Below are positions 35,901-47,215 of a DNA stretch of 64,000 nt, piece by piece. The notes below the pieces were generated by a model. The model did no database searches. It was not told the DNA's origin and saw only the letters and a list, made by a program, of their open reading frames with translations. The DNA is taken from the NCBI GenBank assembly GCA_027924585.1, contig BSBM01000047.1, positions 25,302,501 to 25,366,500 on the forward strand. Direction: 5' to 3'. Numbering within the stretch: position 1 is the stretch's first letter; every line of letters starts with the position of its first letter. Source of the stretch: Larix kaempferi (Eukaryota; Streptophyta; Pinopsida; Pinales; Pinaceae). A program made the translations under genes and the position numbers.

Positions 35901-36535
35901 TTATTAGGGTCTATAATTTCACCAAAGTGGCTGCCACTTCCTAGTTGCTTTTTCTATTCTACCCCTTTTATGAGCCTTCTTCTTCTTAGATGAATCCCCT
36001 TTTGCTATTTATTTTGTCTTGGTAGGTATGCCGATATTTATTAGTCCCTTTGGTAAGAACATACTATTGTTTTCAATGTGTTTCATTATTTTCATGGAAG
36101 TACATTTAATATCTCAATATGTCTAAAGTGCAACTAAAGTTTTAGTTTATTTATATTTATTCATTTTATTTATTTCATGTTCTATACGAATTTATTTCAA
36201 AAATAATTAATTTCATACCATGAAAATGAAGATTAAAAAAGTTGACAAAAATATTAAAAAAAATGTTTAGTAACATTTATGCATGGAAACTTCCTAAAAT
36301 CTAAAGAGGAAAAAGATGGACATAATTTCCTGCTTTTTGTTGATTTCCTTCAGTTTTTTTTGTTGATTCCCTTCCAAATAAGGAGTTTCTTCCTTTTTCT
36401 TGATTCCCTTCCACAATTACAACAGTAACTCAAGATAATTACAATTCTACCTTGTATTTTTGAAAGCCTCTTTTTTGTTGATTCCCTTCCAAATAGGGAT
36501 TTTTGGCCTTAAAATTCTGTTCAATGGAAGCATGG
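35901..36535. repeat. Truncated copy of GDSL upstream sequence
   Basis: From about 36040 to 36475 this matches 46335-46650, sharing 'ttcattattttcatggaagt', 'aatatctcaatatgt', 'ccatgaaaatgaag' (or 'gctatgaaaatgaag') and 'gattcccttcca'. The match resumes at 36503-36530 (aaaattctgttcaatggaag), which corresponds to the first codons of the GDSL exon at about 46718-46743, and then stops. So a piece of an intron and the exon start has been duplicated. Confidence 0.6.
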
Positions 36536-36789
36536 AAATTACATGAAGAAAAAGACAGATTGCTACTATATGGGGTAAAGGTTGTTGGACATCATGGAAA
36601 TTTGTTGTAGTATACATGGTGACCTTTTCATTCACGACTGATCCGCTGCAAGAGGCAGGTCTGGCATACCCAATGTTTTGGTTACATGACCGTGGAGGAA
36701 GTACGAGGTACAAACAGATCGCTCATTGTTGCATTGGTTTTGGCATTATGCATTGCTTCAACAACTTGGTTTTACGCCTCCCAGAAGGC

Positions 36790-37460
36790 ACCTTGAAGAT
36801 GGACTCTCTTGGGATTCCTTCCTTCCCTGATTTACAATTACAATGGTTTCTACGACTGGATTACACATATGTTGATTCTCAGCGAGAGAACCATCACACA
36901 TATAAAAGGACCATATTCGGCGAACTGGGTAGGGATTGTCGATGTTGTTAATGTGGATTACATTCTGAAGATAAGGTTCCCTGACTTGGTGAGGGGAGAC
37001 TACTAGAAGCACATCTTTCACGACGTTTTCAGTGAGATGGAAATTTTCATTCAAGATGGAGAGACCTGGAGACGACTGTGTCCACATTTTTTTGCCTCAG
37101 CCAGCTTCCACAACGACATTCATGTTGGTGTACCAAAGGGTTCTTCCACTCTTCCAGTGTGCGACAAGAGAGGGAATTTCCCTCGACCTGGAGGACGTTT
37201 TTATCGCTACACTTTTGACAACATCTCTAATTTCTTGCTTAGCTTCGACCCGGGCTCTATGGGCTTCGACCTTCCGCCTATTCCCTTCATGGAGGCATTT
37301 GACCGATTCCTCCAGGCTCCACGCACCGAATTCTTGTGCCAGTGCTTTACTGGAAGATGTTGAGGTTTCTGAATTTGGGGACGGAGCAGTAGATGCATAA
37401 GGATCGAAGGTTTGTGTATGATTATGTCAAAGAGATCTGTGCTATAAGACACAAGAGATT
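36790..37460 (+). pseudogene. Cytochrome P450 (CYP86 clan) N-terminal fragment
   Basis: The coding similarity begins at about 36800 with WTLLGFLPSLIYNYNGFYDW, then FGPW-like IKGPYSANW, DVVNVDYILKIRFPDLVRGDY, a TAG at 37004, IFHDVFSEMEIFIQDGETWR, RRLCPHFFASASFHND, RFYRYTFDNISNF and SFDPGSMGFDLPPIPFMEAF. A shift leads to LYWKMLRFLNLGTEQ, a stop, and RRFVYDYVKEICAIRHK. These follow the N-terminal third of CYP86/CYP94/CYP704-type fatty-acid omega-hydroxylases. The I-helix, ExxR and haem-binding Cys regions are absent. Such enzymes make cutin, suberin or sporopollenin monomers at the ER, but this copy is dead. Confidence 0.65.
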
Positions 37461-38520
37461 CAGGCATTGAAGATGAATTCCGCAGACGACCAGCCTTGCT
37501 GCCATTTAACCTATGCTTCTCCAAGCAGATATTGAGATGACTCACTTACCCCGTGTCATAAGCAGTGGATGCAAACAACAGTGCCTCCACTGTCTTCTAA
37601 CTAAAATAAATATTGAGGGTTCTTTTGCATCTACATAAACACACATTAAATATTAAATACATTAAAAATTAAATATAGAGGAAAATTTCGGAAAAACAAC
37701 TCGTGCGCAAAAAAAATCAATGACCTCCTATGCTGATACCATAAAATTCGAGATTTTTTCACTAAAAGGAAAAATGAATCACTGATAAGCATAACAAATA
37801 AATTGAATAAGATCGAATGCTCACCCCTTATACCCATTGAATCATAGCAAGAAATTTCTTAGCACTTAAGCAAATATCGTAGGTTAAAATATAGCATAAT
37901 GAAACACAAAACCATATGGATATTGATAGCTGAGAAAATGTGACAATTAGTAATACATGGAAAACTTATCTCAATCAGAATATAAAGGCCAGATCTCAAT
38001 TAGTAACTCTCGATCTGCAAATCTTAGTATTTCCACCTACGCATTGAAATTCCCACAATCAGGTTAGTAGAATATTAAAAACAAAAGGCTAGATTTGTGT
38101 GTAGAAATTAAACAAAGAAATGGGCCATTGAAGGAAGAAATATTATATTTATAGCACCTGTTCACATGTGATCTCAATGACAAAGCCATCCACAATAACC
38201 CAATAGAAACGTGTTTCATAAGTTCAAGGCTCCAAAGCTCCATAGTTCTCTATAGTAATAGTCCATGCTTGTTGCTCGCATATTTTAAAGCTTGCTTGTT
38301 GCATTTTTGCACCTCGATGAAAGAAAGAAAAAACATTTGGAAACATGTTAGCAATTAGAGCATCCGAGTGAGGGAGAGCAACGTCGTTTGGAAGCCATCC
38401 TCTCAATCCATATTTATAACACCACTTCTTAGCAATTACCGCACCTACCGCAAAGGAGCATGAGGACCTAGTTGAAAGAGAACTCACCCTTCAACCAAGG
38501 CATGGACAATACGAGGTTGC
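37461..38520. other. AT-rich spacer after the P450 fragment
   Basis: About 1 kb with no recognisable gene. A minus-strand frame of 87 codons (38487-38224) is open but matches no family I know and has no splice or promoter context. Confidence 0.35.
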
Positions 38521-38524
38521 ATAA

Positions 38525-39960
38525 TTTTCCCTTTAATTATTAAATAATTGAAATAACTCGCCCTTCCACTGTTTAAAAACTTTGAAACTCACCTTTAAGC
38601 CCGTCATTGAAGTCATTCTTTATATATAAATATATATTGTAACTAGGGGAATCGACAACTGGAGACTCGGCTGGTACTCGCGAAGTCACTCTTTATATTT
38701 ACATTGATACGTGTTTTTATTTTAGAATATGGGATGGATTAGCATCTATGCTTTTCCTAGATTGCATGAGGATGAGACAAGTGTACTGTCCAGATTGATT
38801 TTATGTAAGTCGTTCTAAACTCAAAATAAACAATTTAAAAAAAAAAGAATATAAAAAATAACCGGTAGCTCATGCATGTTGATGCATGGATAACGAGTAG
38901 TTCATGACAGAGTTTAACTAGAAAAATGAGAGAACAAGTAACATATAATGTATTCATGGCACTTAATTTGTGGCCTATGGTGTTCACCAGCCACAAGTTA
39001 AGTGGCTATGCTAGTAAATAATTGAAATGAACTCATTGAACTCAGTGAACTCACTCTTTATTATTAAATAATTAAAATGAACTCGGGAATTGAACTCAGT
39101 CTTTATAATTAAATAATTAAATAATTGATCTAGGGAACTTTCCCTTGAGCTCTTTGTTGAACTCATTTATTATTATTAAATATATGAAATAAACTCGTTG
39201 AACACACTCTTTATTATTAAATAATTGAAATGAACTCAGGAACTCACCCTTGAGATTGGAGTTGCACTAACTCTTTATTATTAAATAATTGAAATAACTC
39301 ACCCTTCCACTGTTAAAAAAACTCGAAAATTCACCTTTAAGCTCGTCGTTGAAGTCACTCTTTATTATTAAATAATTGAAATGAACTGGGGAACTCGTTG
39401 TTGAACTCACTTTTTATTATTAAATAAATTCAAAATAAACTCATTGAACTCCGTCTTTATTATTAAAAAATTGAAATGAACTCGAGAACTTGCCCCTGAG
39501 CTTGGAGTTGAATTAACTCTTTATTATTAAACAATTGAAAAAACTCGCCCTTCCACTGTTAAAAAAACTTGGAAACTTGCCTTTAAGCTAGTCTTGAAGT
39601 CACTCTTTATTATTAAATAATTGAAATGAACTCATTGAACCCACTCTATATTGTTAAATAATGAACTTTCCCTTGAGATTGTGGTTGAACTCACTCTTTA
39701 TTATTAAATAATTTAAATGAACTCCTTGAACTCACTCTTTATTATTAAATAATTTAAATGAACACGAGAGTTGAACTTAGACTTTATTATTAAATAATTG
39801 AAATGAACTGGAGAACTCGCCCTTGAGCTCATTGTTGAACTCACTTTTTATTATTAAATAAATGAAATAAACTTGTTGAACTCACTCTTTATTATTAAAT
39901 AATTGAAATAACTTGCTCTTTTAACTTTAACTATTAAAAAAAACTCTTTGTCTTAGTTAA
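38525..39960 (+). repeat. Degenerate minisatellite array
   Basis: The phrase 'ctttattattaaataattg' followed by 'aaatgaactc' recurs about fifteen times between 39040 and 39960, with optional extra blocks 'gaactcgcccttgagctc' and 'gcccttccactgttaaaaaa'. A first copy lies at 38525-38620. Unit length varies from about 45 to 130 bp by inclusion of these blocks. A single unit in inverted orientation lies at 45093-45130, beyond the LINE. Confidence 0.75.
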
Positions 39961-40049
39961 ACTCACTCTTTAATTTATTTTTATTTTATAATTGTTTATT
40001 TGGAATTTTGAACGACTACTATAAAATCAATCTAGACCATACACTTATC

Positions 40050-40265
40050 TTATCCTCCTTCAATCTAGGAAAATCATATATAGTAGTCCACCCAAAATTT
40101 TAAGATAAATATGCCTATCGACCTAATTAAAATAATTCATTAAATTATTTTTTAATAAATTTAAAATATTTTATTTTCATTATTATTTTTAATTTTAAAT
40201 ATTTATTTTTTCATTATTATTCATTATAATAAGTGTTAGAAGTTAAGATAACTACATTGTAAATG
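40050..40265. repeat. AT-rich repeat, copy B1
   Basis: From about 40115 to 40250 it matches 45150-45285, with shared 'aaaataattcattaaa', 'tttttaattttaaatattta' and 'aataagtgtta'. It ends with AACTACATTGTAAATG (40250-40265), directly at the poly-T end of the LINE. The same 16 bases recur at 46190-46205. Confidence 0.6.
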
Positions 40266-40529
40266 GATTTTTTTTTCAGTGGAAAAAAAACATGCTATTG
40301 TTATTCCAAAACGAATCAAACAGTACATTGATTTTCTAGTCATAACCGACTTATCAACATTAAAGCTTATCAGTACATAACCTTCTCATAATACAATACT
40401 TCCCAAAAAGGAAAATATGCTAATTCCAAACCCAAAAAACATACATTAAGAGCACTATTATATTTTTCGATCATGTTATCATTCAAAGATTCTTATCACA
40501 CCCATATCTTGGATGTGTGCTCCCTAAAA

Positions 40530-40968
40530 TTCTTCCCAAACAATGGTACCTTCCTCACCATCCATTGCTTGTTTTGACAGTTTATCTGCCAAGGAGTTAT
40601 ATTCTTTGTAGATGTGTTCAAAAGATATATTGTTGATCTGTTTAATTTATGTCCTGATCCTGTTGCACCAGTGTAATAGAGAAGTAACTTTTAAAATGTA
40701 AACTCCACTTGCCCATTTTATAGTGACTCTAGAATCACCAACCAGACCAAAAATGTTTGCCACTTTTAAAACACAGCAGAGGGCAAGAAGTCTGGCCTTC
40801 ATATTGGTGCCAACTCCACAATTGAGACGCAAAGTGAAATAAGGGTCCTGGTTTAAAAATTGCTCCCCCAGCTGCACATAAACCGTTTGCGGCCGCACCA
40901 TCAAAAAATATGACTGGACTTATGTAATTAGGAGAGAAAGTGCTAACTTTATGTATTTTCAAAGGCAC
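40530..40968 (-). pseudogene. LINE ORF2 RNase H domain
   Basis: It starts with YISPVIFFDGAAANGLCAAG (catalytic Asp in FFDGA). After a frameshift, NCGVGTNMKARLLALCCVLK follows (the usual Glu of the AE motif is Arg here), then LVGDSRVTIKW (Asp) and HIYKEYNSLADKLSKQA near 40590 (last Asp). It matches the plus-strand RNase H of the second LINE fragment at 45.5-45.9 kb. It cannot be active because of the shift and the missing Glu. Confidence 0.7.
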
Positions 40969-41379
40969 TTTTTCATAACTGTAAGTCTTATGTAAATTTA
41001 GAATCTAAATACATGTTGTCTACAAACATGGGATTTTATCTTCAAACACAGCCTTGTTTCTGATGTACCAATGGTCCATGAAATAAAGACTGGAACAGTA
41101 GGATGTGATTTGCATTTTCTGGTCCAATGTAGAGTGACTGCAAACACGAGCTTTTATCTTCAAACACAGCCTTGTTTCTGATGTGCCAATGGTCCATGAA
41201 ATAAATACTGGAACAATAGGATGTGATCTGTATTTTCTAGTCCAGTGTAGAGTGCACATATCAAAATTTTCATATCTGCAGATCTGCTCAAGTTTGAGGG
41301 AAGAACAACACATGTTCTAGATGCTCCTCATGAATACACACTCCATAAGAAGATGATTAGTAGACTTTGTACTATTTTT

Positions 41380-42024
41380 TCACAGAACGCATAAACTAGG
41401 CCCATACCATCCCTTTTCCATGAGATTTTCCCACGATTTTAATCTCCCTTGTAGCGTGAACCACATGAAACACTTAAAATTCAGAGGAATCTGCCATTGA
41501 TATAGACGTTTGTACCACCAGTGCTGAGGAGAATAACATATTTCTTTTATTATTGAACTGTAAGAAGACTTGGAAGTCAGTATTCCTGAGCTAGCATTGC
41601 CAATCCATATAAGCTTATCCTTATCCTGATTAATTTTGCAGCCAACAAAGTTTAAAGATTGAATATATCGATCCCATTCATACACTGCCCCTCCAGTAAA
41701 GCCAAAATCCTTTGAGCTTAGCCAATAAGCATTATGATTCACATTACTCTTTGTTTTCTTGATTTTATCCAAAGTTACATAATCATAATCCTTTAAATAA
41801 TTAAGTATCTCATTTGACAGATTATAGTTTTCTTCCAGCCCCAAAATTGGATCAATACCAACCAAAATTTCTTTACCTATTCTTACTTGCCAATATAGGT
41901 CTCTAGCCAGCCAATTATAAACTTTGAGAAACCCTGCCCAAATAGGAGAAGCACCTCTAGTTTTTTTCTTAGAATTCCTAATCCAATTGACTATATCTCC
42001 TTTTATATACTTCACTCGCAGCAC
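41380..42024 (-). pseudogene. LINE ORF2 C-terminal segment with zf-RVT
   Basis: An open stretch of 214 codons. It contains GASPIWAGFLKVYNWLARDL, WQVRIGKEILVGIDPILG and the zf-RVT region IWIGNASSGILTSKSSYSSI, then WWYKRLYQWQIPLNFKCFMW. This domain follows RT in plant LINEs. A duplicated block lies just downstream (41060-41140 and 41160-41240, sharing 'cttcaaacacagccttgttt' and 'ccaatggtccatgaaata'). Confidence 0.75.
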
Positions 42025-42276
42025 TTTAGACCACAGAGTAGTGCCGAATAGACCTCTCCAAACTCTTGAATCTCAGAGCCACGCTGAATGTGGAAAGGTA
42101 TTTTATCCCCCAACCACCACAACTTTCAGGTAATGCAATCCTTCCCCAGCCAGCCATTACCAATCTACTACGATCCAATCCTATGGTCCAAAGAAAATTG
42201 AAGAATAACTTCCTTCATGAGTTGATGATGAAACATGGAACTTGTGAAAGTGAGAACTAGTAAACATGTATTCCTG

Positions 42277-43640
42277 TCAAAATTGCTTTAATAAGGTGAG
42301 CCTTCCTCCAATAGATAAAAGTCTAAAAGTCCACTTATTAATTCTGCTTTCAACCTTCTTCAGTATCTGGTTCCAATCTTTGATCAGATATCCATTAGGC
42401 TTCAAATAGAATCCTAAATATTTAAAACCTTCCTCCAAACAACAACATTTAAATGGCAGCAACCCCAGGATGCCTTCAATCTTTGATTCGTCAACTCTGT
42501 ACTGATAGAAACTGGATTTGGAAGAACTAACAAGCATACCTGAGGCATCACAATTTTTTTTAATAATTTTCTTATAACTTTCCCATTCATCGTGTGAGTC
42601 TTTCCCTGCTAATAAAACATCATCTACAAACAGAAGATGTGAGAGATATAAACCATTTGAAATTTTTATACCCTTAATAGTACCTTCATTTTTTGCATTA
42701 ATAATCAATCTAGTGAAGCCTTCAATGATTAGAAAAAATAGGAGTGGGGACAAGGGACATCCCTGTCGTATGCCCCTCGAACATTTGAATAAACTGGATG
42801 GTGCATCATTTATCAACACAACAATATTTGTCGTGGTCACACAATCCATAATCCAATTTAAGACTAGTGGTGGAATTCCAATTTGAATCAGAATGATTCT
42901 TAGAAAAACCCAGTCTACTATATCGTATGCTTTCTCCAGGTCCATCTTGAGCATGAAGGCTTTCATCTTCTTTTTCTTGATTGTATGAATTAGCTCCTGA
43001 GATATACCTATAGCATCAAGGATTTGATGATCCTAAAGGAAGCCGAACTGTTCCGATGAAATATATTTTGAAAGTGCAAACTTCAGTCAAATAGCAATAA
43101 TCTTATAGATTAACTTGTATGCCAAGTTACATAAGGCGATTGGCCTATAGTCCCCAAAATTTTTAGGTTAGCTGCATTTAGGAATCAATGTGATAAATGT
43201 AGAGTTCAAATCCCCAAAGATGTATCCTTCGGTTCTAGTAAACTCCACCATATTTAGAATATCACCACCCATAATGTCAAAAAAATGTAAAAACAACTCA
43301 ATTGTCTAGCCATCGGGCCCTCGACTCTTCTATTTGGCGAAAAGTTTCAATGTTTCATCAATTTCTTCCAGTGTTACCTCCTTACCAAGATCCATAGCTT
43401 CTTGGTCATCAAAGAATTTAGGAAACAATCTGGCTACTTTAAGCTATGAACTAAGATCGCATTGTCCAGAATCCGAATATATTTTTCCAAAGAAACTTTT
43501 AGCAGAAGACTGAATATTTTCCAATCCAGTAACCAAATTTCCCAGCTCATCATTAAGATCCAAAATAACATTGTTATTTCTCCTATAGGAGGCATAGGAG
43601 TGAAAATAATTTGTATCATTATCCCCAACCTCTATCTAGA
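42277..43640 (-). pseudogene. LINE ORF2 reverse transcriptase
   Basis: The N-terminal part (43640-42970) is broken by stops but keeps FGDYRPIALCNLAYKLIYKI. From 42966 a clean frame of 229 codons gives FMLKMDLEKAYDIVDWVFLR (catalytic Asp), RGIRQGCPLSPLLFFLIIEG, LSHLLFVDDVLLAGKDS (the F-V-D-D active site near 42630) and EEGFKYLGFYLKPNGYLI. This is a non-LTR RT, used for target-primed reverse transcription. Confidence 0.85.
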
Positions 43641-44695
43641 GAGCTCGGCTTTTGAGCCTCCAATCCATCTCCTCTTGCTTCAAAATATTTTCCTTTTTTT
43701 GTTCTAGTAATTTTAACTTGGAAAATTCATCACTTTCCAGTTTATCTTCAAAATTTCTCATATGGAAAAATCGTATATGCTCCTCCAACTCCTTAACCTC
43801 CTTCAAATCATGTATGTTCTGATCTTTAATCCATTTAGTAACCACATATTGTAGATTCCTTAACTTATAACAAAAGGAGTCCATAGGATTCAATTCAGCA
43901 TCTAACTCTGTATTAAGCCAGAAATCCTGGATAAGGGAGAATAACACATCATTCTTTAACCAAGAACAGTTGAATTTAAATGGATACTTCATAGGAGTCT
44001 TTGAATCATCAAATTGAAAGAAGACTAGCCAATGATCTGAAAATTTTGCATCCCCTACCCAAGTCCTATAATGTTGGAAAGACTCAAGAAAGGAAGATTT
44101 AACCAGGAATTGATCTAATCTTTTGTGTGAGTCTGCCATTTTTCCATGTAGGAGAGAGGACACTTGGGTATACATCCAAAAAATCATAAGAATCTAACAG
44201 ATCTGAGAAATATATAGCCATATCATCCATTCTGGCATAAGGTCCCCATAACTTTGAGGTAGACCTAGCGAAATTAAGATCACCTGCAACAATTAAGTTG
44301 TCTATACTCAATAACCCAGAAGACTTTAATGAATCCCAGAAAGAAAACCTCTCCTTATAGGGACCATAACAATTTAAAATAGAAAGTTTCAAGTTTAGAG
44401 CCCTGCTCCATCCATCCATTAAAATTCCCCACCGTGTTTTAAAGGAACGAAAAGTGAAAGTGCAGGGATTCCAGCCCACCAATAAATCTCCAGACAACCC
44501 AACAGAGCTTATGGCCGACAATTCCCACCCAGGTAGGATACCGACAATTTTTAACACAGCTAAGGAGTCCTCACACATGGTTTCCTGTAGTAGTATAATT
44601 TTCGGGCTAGTAGAGAGAAACAATTTGGTTAAGGCCCTAGCCCTAGCAGCCTTCCCCAAACCCCTAACTTTAAGGATAATATTGACATTAATCAC
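43636..44695 (-). pseudogene. LINE ORF2 endonuclease
   Basis: Begins with VNIILKVRGLGKAARARALT, followed by KIILLQETM (catalytic Glu), LIVAGDLNFARS (Asp/Asn motif) and LSPTWKNGR. A one-base shift near 44140 moves the frame to ADSHKRLDQFLVKSSF and KFSDHWLVFFQF (catalytic S-D-H). All the catalytic residues of the AP-like nuclease remain but sit in two frames. It would nick target DNA to prime integration. Confidence 0.8.
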
Positions 44696-45059
44696 TAATC
44701 TGATGGGGTTTCAATGCTCTAAGAACCCAAGAAGAACCAGACTTACATTTCTCCTTCGCAGAAGTCTCAAGTCTAGCAGATAAAGTTTGGTAGGTTTGAA
44801 CCACATCATCTTCCGGCGTGACCATAGATTTCTTTTTGTTTTTCTGAATGATCACATTCTGGAAACGCAGATTCTGGATTGGTTTAACATCTAGATTAGA
44901 AGACGAGTTCTTGGAAAAGACTGGCAAAGGCGTAATACAATCTTCAATGGGGTTAGGTTTATAACCACAATTATTTAGAATGTCCCTTTCCTCTGAAGAA
45001 AAAACCCCAGGTGCATCAGCAGAAAGAGAAACCCTAACCTCCTCCTCATTACCCAACAA
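44688..45059 (-). pseudogene. LINE ORF1 C-terminal part
   Basis: A 123-codon frame ending in TAA at 44688, overlapping the ORF2 start by a few bases. It has basic and Ser-rich segments (KKKSMVTPEDDVVQTYQTL, KEKCKSGSSWVLRAL) but no zinc knuckle. The assignment rests on its position before ORF2 on the same strand. The N-terminal RNA-binding part is missing. Confidence 0.5.
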
Positions 45060-45092
45060 TACTCCATTTCTCTTAGAAAAATTACCAATCTC

Positions 45093-45285
45093 AAGGGCGA
45101 GTTCCCGAGTTCACTTCAATTATTTTCTTTATTATTTGTAAAATCTCTTCATAATATTTAAAAATAAAATAATTCATTAAACTATTTTTCAAAAAAAATT
45201 AAAATATTTTATTTTCTTTATTATTTTTAATTTTAAATATTTAATGTTTCATTATTCATTAGAATAAGTGTTACAAGTTAAGGAA
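45093..45285. repeat. Inverted minisatellite unit and AT-rich repeat, copy B2
   Basis: 45093-45130, read on the minus strand, gives 'aattgaagtgaactcgggaa' then 'ctcgcccttgag', one unit of the 39-kb minisatellite in reverse. From 45150 to 45285 it is a direct copy of 40115-40250. It lies between the two LINE pieces. Confidence 0.6.
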
Positions 45286-46189
45286 TCCACATTATTGCCA
45301 TGGACCAGAGCTCAAAAACAACATAAAACTCCGCCTACTTTTATCTCGTGGTTGATATGGAAAACTAGAAATGACTTAATATTTGAGGGCAGAAGGATTA
45401 CTCTAAATCAGGTCGTTTATAAAGTGATTGGTATGTATAATTCTTATTCAAACCAGTCTTCCTCCCACATATTTGAGAGACATATATTGGGCATTGATGA
45501 ATCTAGTACAACTAAAGGTTTTTTTGATGGTGCGGCAGAGGGTGGAAAGTGTGCTATTGGGATTTTTTTTTTATCATCAACAAACATCACTTCAAATTTA
45601 AACTTAATATTGGTGTGGGCACAAACTCAATGGCCGAATTACTTGGCATGTGGTGTTTGCTTAAAATTGCAAATTCCTTTAGTGTGGACACTTTACGAAT
45701 ATTTAATGACTCCTTGATGGTTGTTAATTGGGCAAAGAAATTTCACAAGCTAAAGATTCTCACCTTTCAACAATGGTGCTTGAGGATAGAGTCGTTGTTG
45801 TCCACTTTTTATGATTGGACTATCGATCACATCTACAGGGAACAAAATGATGTGGTTGATGCTTTGTCGAAGGAAACACTCACTATACATGAGAGATTTC
45901 TATTTTGGGAAGAATGGATCAAAGACAAGCTATAATTTAAAGGATCTTCTCCTTTTTTTGACGATTAGTTTTATCTCTTATTGATGGATTCTCATGATTT
46001 TGCCTTTTTTTTTGCTATCTAGATGGACTAGTATTTGGAGTATGAGTAGCTTCCTTTAGTTACTAGATAAATAGTTATTTTGTAATCTGTTGTGGATGAT
46101 GAAAAACTTTGATATGTTTAGAAGTCTATGTATGGAGGAGAACTTTTTTATTTTTATAATAACAAAAGTACAATTTTTTTCTTCTTGAA
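45286..46189 (+). mobile_element. 5'-truncated LINE fragment, plus strand
   Basis: Opens with TFISWLIWKTRNDLIFEGRR (end of the zf-RVT region) and then the RNase H: GFFDGAAEGGKCAIGIFF, a shift in a run of ten T (45564-45573), KLNIGVGTNSMAELLGMWCL (catalytic Glu), LRIFNDSLMVVNWAKK (Asp) and DHIYREQNDVVDALSKETL (Asp). The frame ends at 45935 and about 250 bp of 3' untranslated sequence follow. Except for the shift, the RNase H residues are complete. It is a different copy of the same LINE family. Confidence 0.75.
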
Positions 46190-46334
46190 AACTACATTGT
46201 AAATGACTTGCTAATATGTAAAATCTCTTCATAATGTACACTTTATTAAGATATTTGTTTTTTAATATAAATTAGATTAATACAATTTGTGGAGATAGTT
46301 TTATTAGTACCTTGAGGCTCTAAGAGACTATTGT

Positions 46335-46700
46335 TTTTGCTTTGTTTCATTATTTTCATGGAAGTATTTAATATCTCAATATGTTTAAAATGTAACTAAA
46401 GTTTGTTTTTATTATTTTTTTAATTTCTATAGGAATTTTTTCCAAACATGATTGGTCCCATGCTATGAAAATGAAGCTTAAAAAAATTGACCGAAAATAT
46501 TAAATGTTTCCTAACATTCTGGACACAATTTCATGCTTTTTGTTGATGTCCTTCCGGTTTTTTTATTGATTCCTTTTTTTTTATTCCCTTCCACTATTAC
46601 AATGACAACTCAAGGTAATTGCAATTCTAGCTCATGTTTTTGAAAGCCTAAGATTATAATTAGGTGGTACAATAACATGGAAATGGAAATTTTGAGTAGA
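46335..46700 (+). other. Presumed GDSL intron, source of the 36-kb copy
   Basis: AT- and T-rich sequence directly upstream of the GDSL exon, matching 36040-36475. The T-rich character, with 'gattccttttttt' tracts, fits an intron. No other gene is seen. Confidence 0.45.
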
Positions 46701-47215
46701 GAATCCACCAAATTGGCACGGGTAAAATTGTGTTCAATGGAATCGGCCCTATTGGGTGCATCCCATTTCAATGGAGGAAGAATGGAAGGTCATGCTTGCA
46801 AGATGTGAATGGATGGGTTCAAAAATTCAATGTCGTCCTCAAGAAGATCCTGCTCGAACTTAATTCAGAGTTTCCTGGTTTTAACATCTCTTATGCCAAT
46901 ACGTACAATAGTTCCATGGCTGTTATCGAAAATCCTCTTAAATATGATATACGAAAAAAAGAGATCAAGAAGTCCATGCCATGTTCCGTTCTTCCTCTAC
47001 AATATTTTTATGCATAAAGTCAGTAGAATGTTAACGATATATAATTCAGTCAGTACCTTGATGGTTGTTGTGCAGGTTTTGATGTATTGGATGCTCCATG
47101 CTGCAGTATGGATACAACCTGGCCAATTTTGTTTTCCAAACTCCAAACTTTGTGTAGATCGCAACAAATATGTTTTCTAGGATGCATTCCATCCCACTAA
47201 AATAATTCAAGTATT
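46700..47215 (+). pseudogene. GDSL esterase/lipase, last two exons, broken
   Basis: The first exon piece reads KLARVKIVFNGIGPIGCIPF, SCLQDVNGWVQKFNVVLKKI and SYANTYNSSMAVIENPLKY, which follows the plant GDSL family (block III GxGPIGCIP). The expected splice donor after KY-G appears as ATATAC, not GTATAC (about 46945). A 3' exon begins after TTGTTGTGCAG near 47075 with GFDVLDAPCCSMDTT, then shifts to FCFPNSKLCVDRNKYVF and a TAG in place of Trp before DAFHPT, the block with the catalytic Asp and His. GDSL lipases are secreted ester hydrolases. This copy is incomplete and inactive. Confidence 0.75.

Larger units (their letters stand above)
40266..45092 (-). mobile_element. L1-type LINE, minus strand, with RNase H
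   Basis: In its own direction it holds the C-terminal part of ORF1 (45059-44688), then ORF2 with an AP-type endonuclease, reverse transcriptase, zf-RVT segment and RNase H, and ends at a run of nine T on the plus strand (40268-40276), the expected 3' A tail. ORF1 and ORF2 overlap by a few bases at 44688-44695. The 5' end is truncated inside ORF1. Several stops and frameshifts make it non-functional. L1 elements with a C-terminal RNase H are common in plants. Confidence 0.85.

Noticed and set aside
38224-38487. An 87-codon minus-strand frame
   Set aside because: No family match, no splice or promoter context, and it sits next to a minisatellite.
38525-39960. CRISPR-like spaced repeats
   Set aside because: Repeats and gaps vary in length and the context is a plant genome. 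This is a minisatellite.
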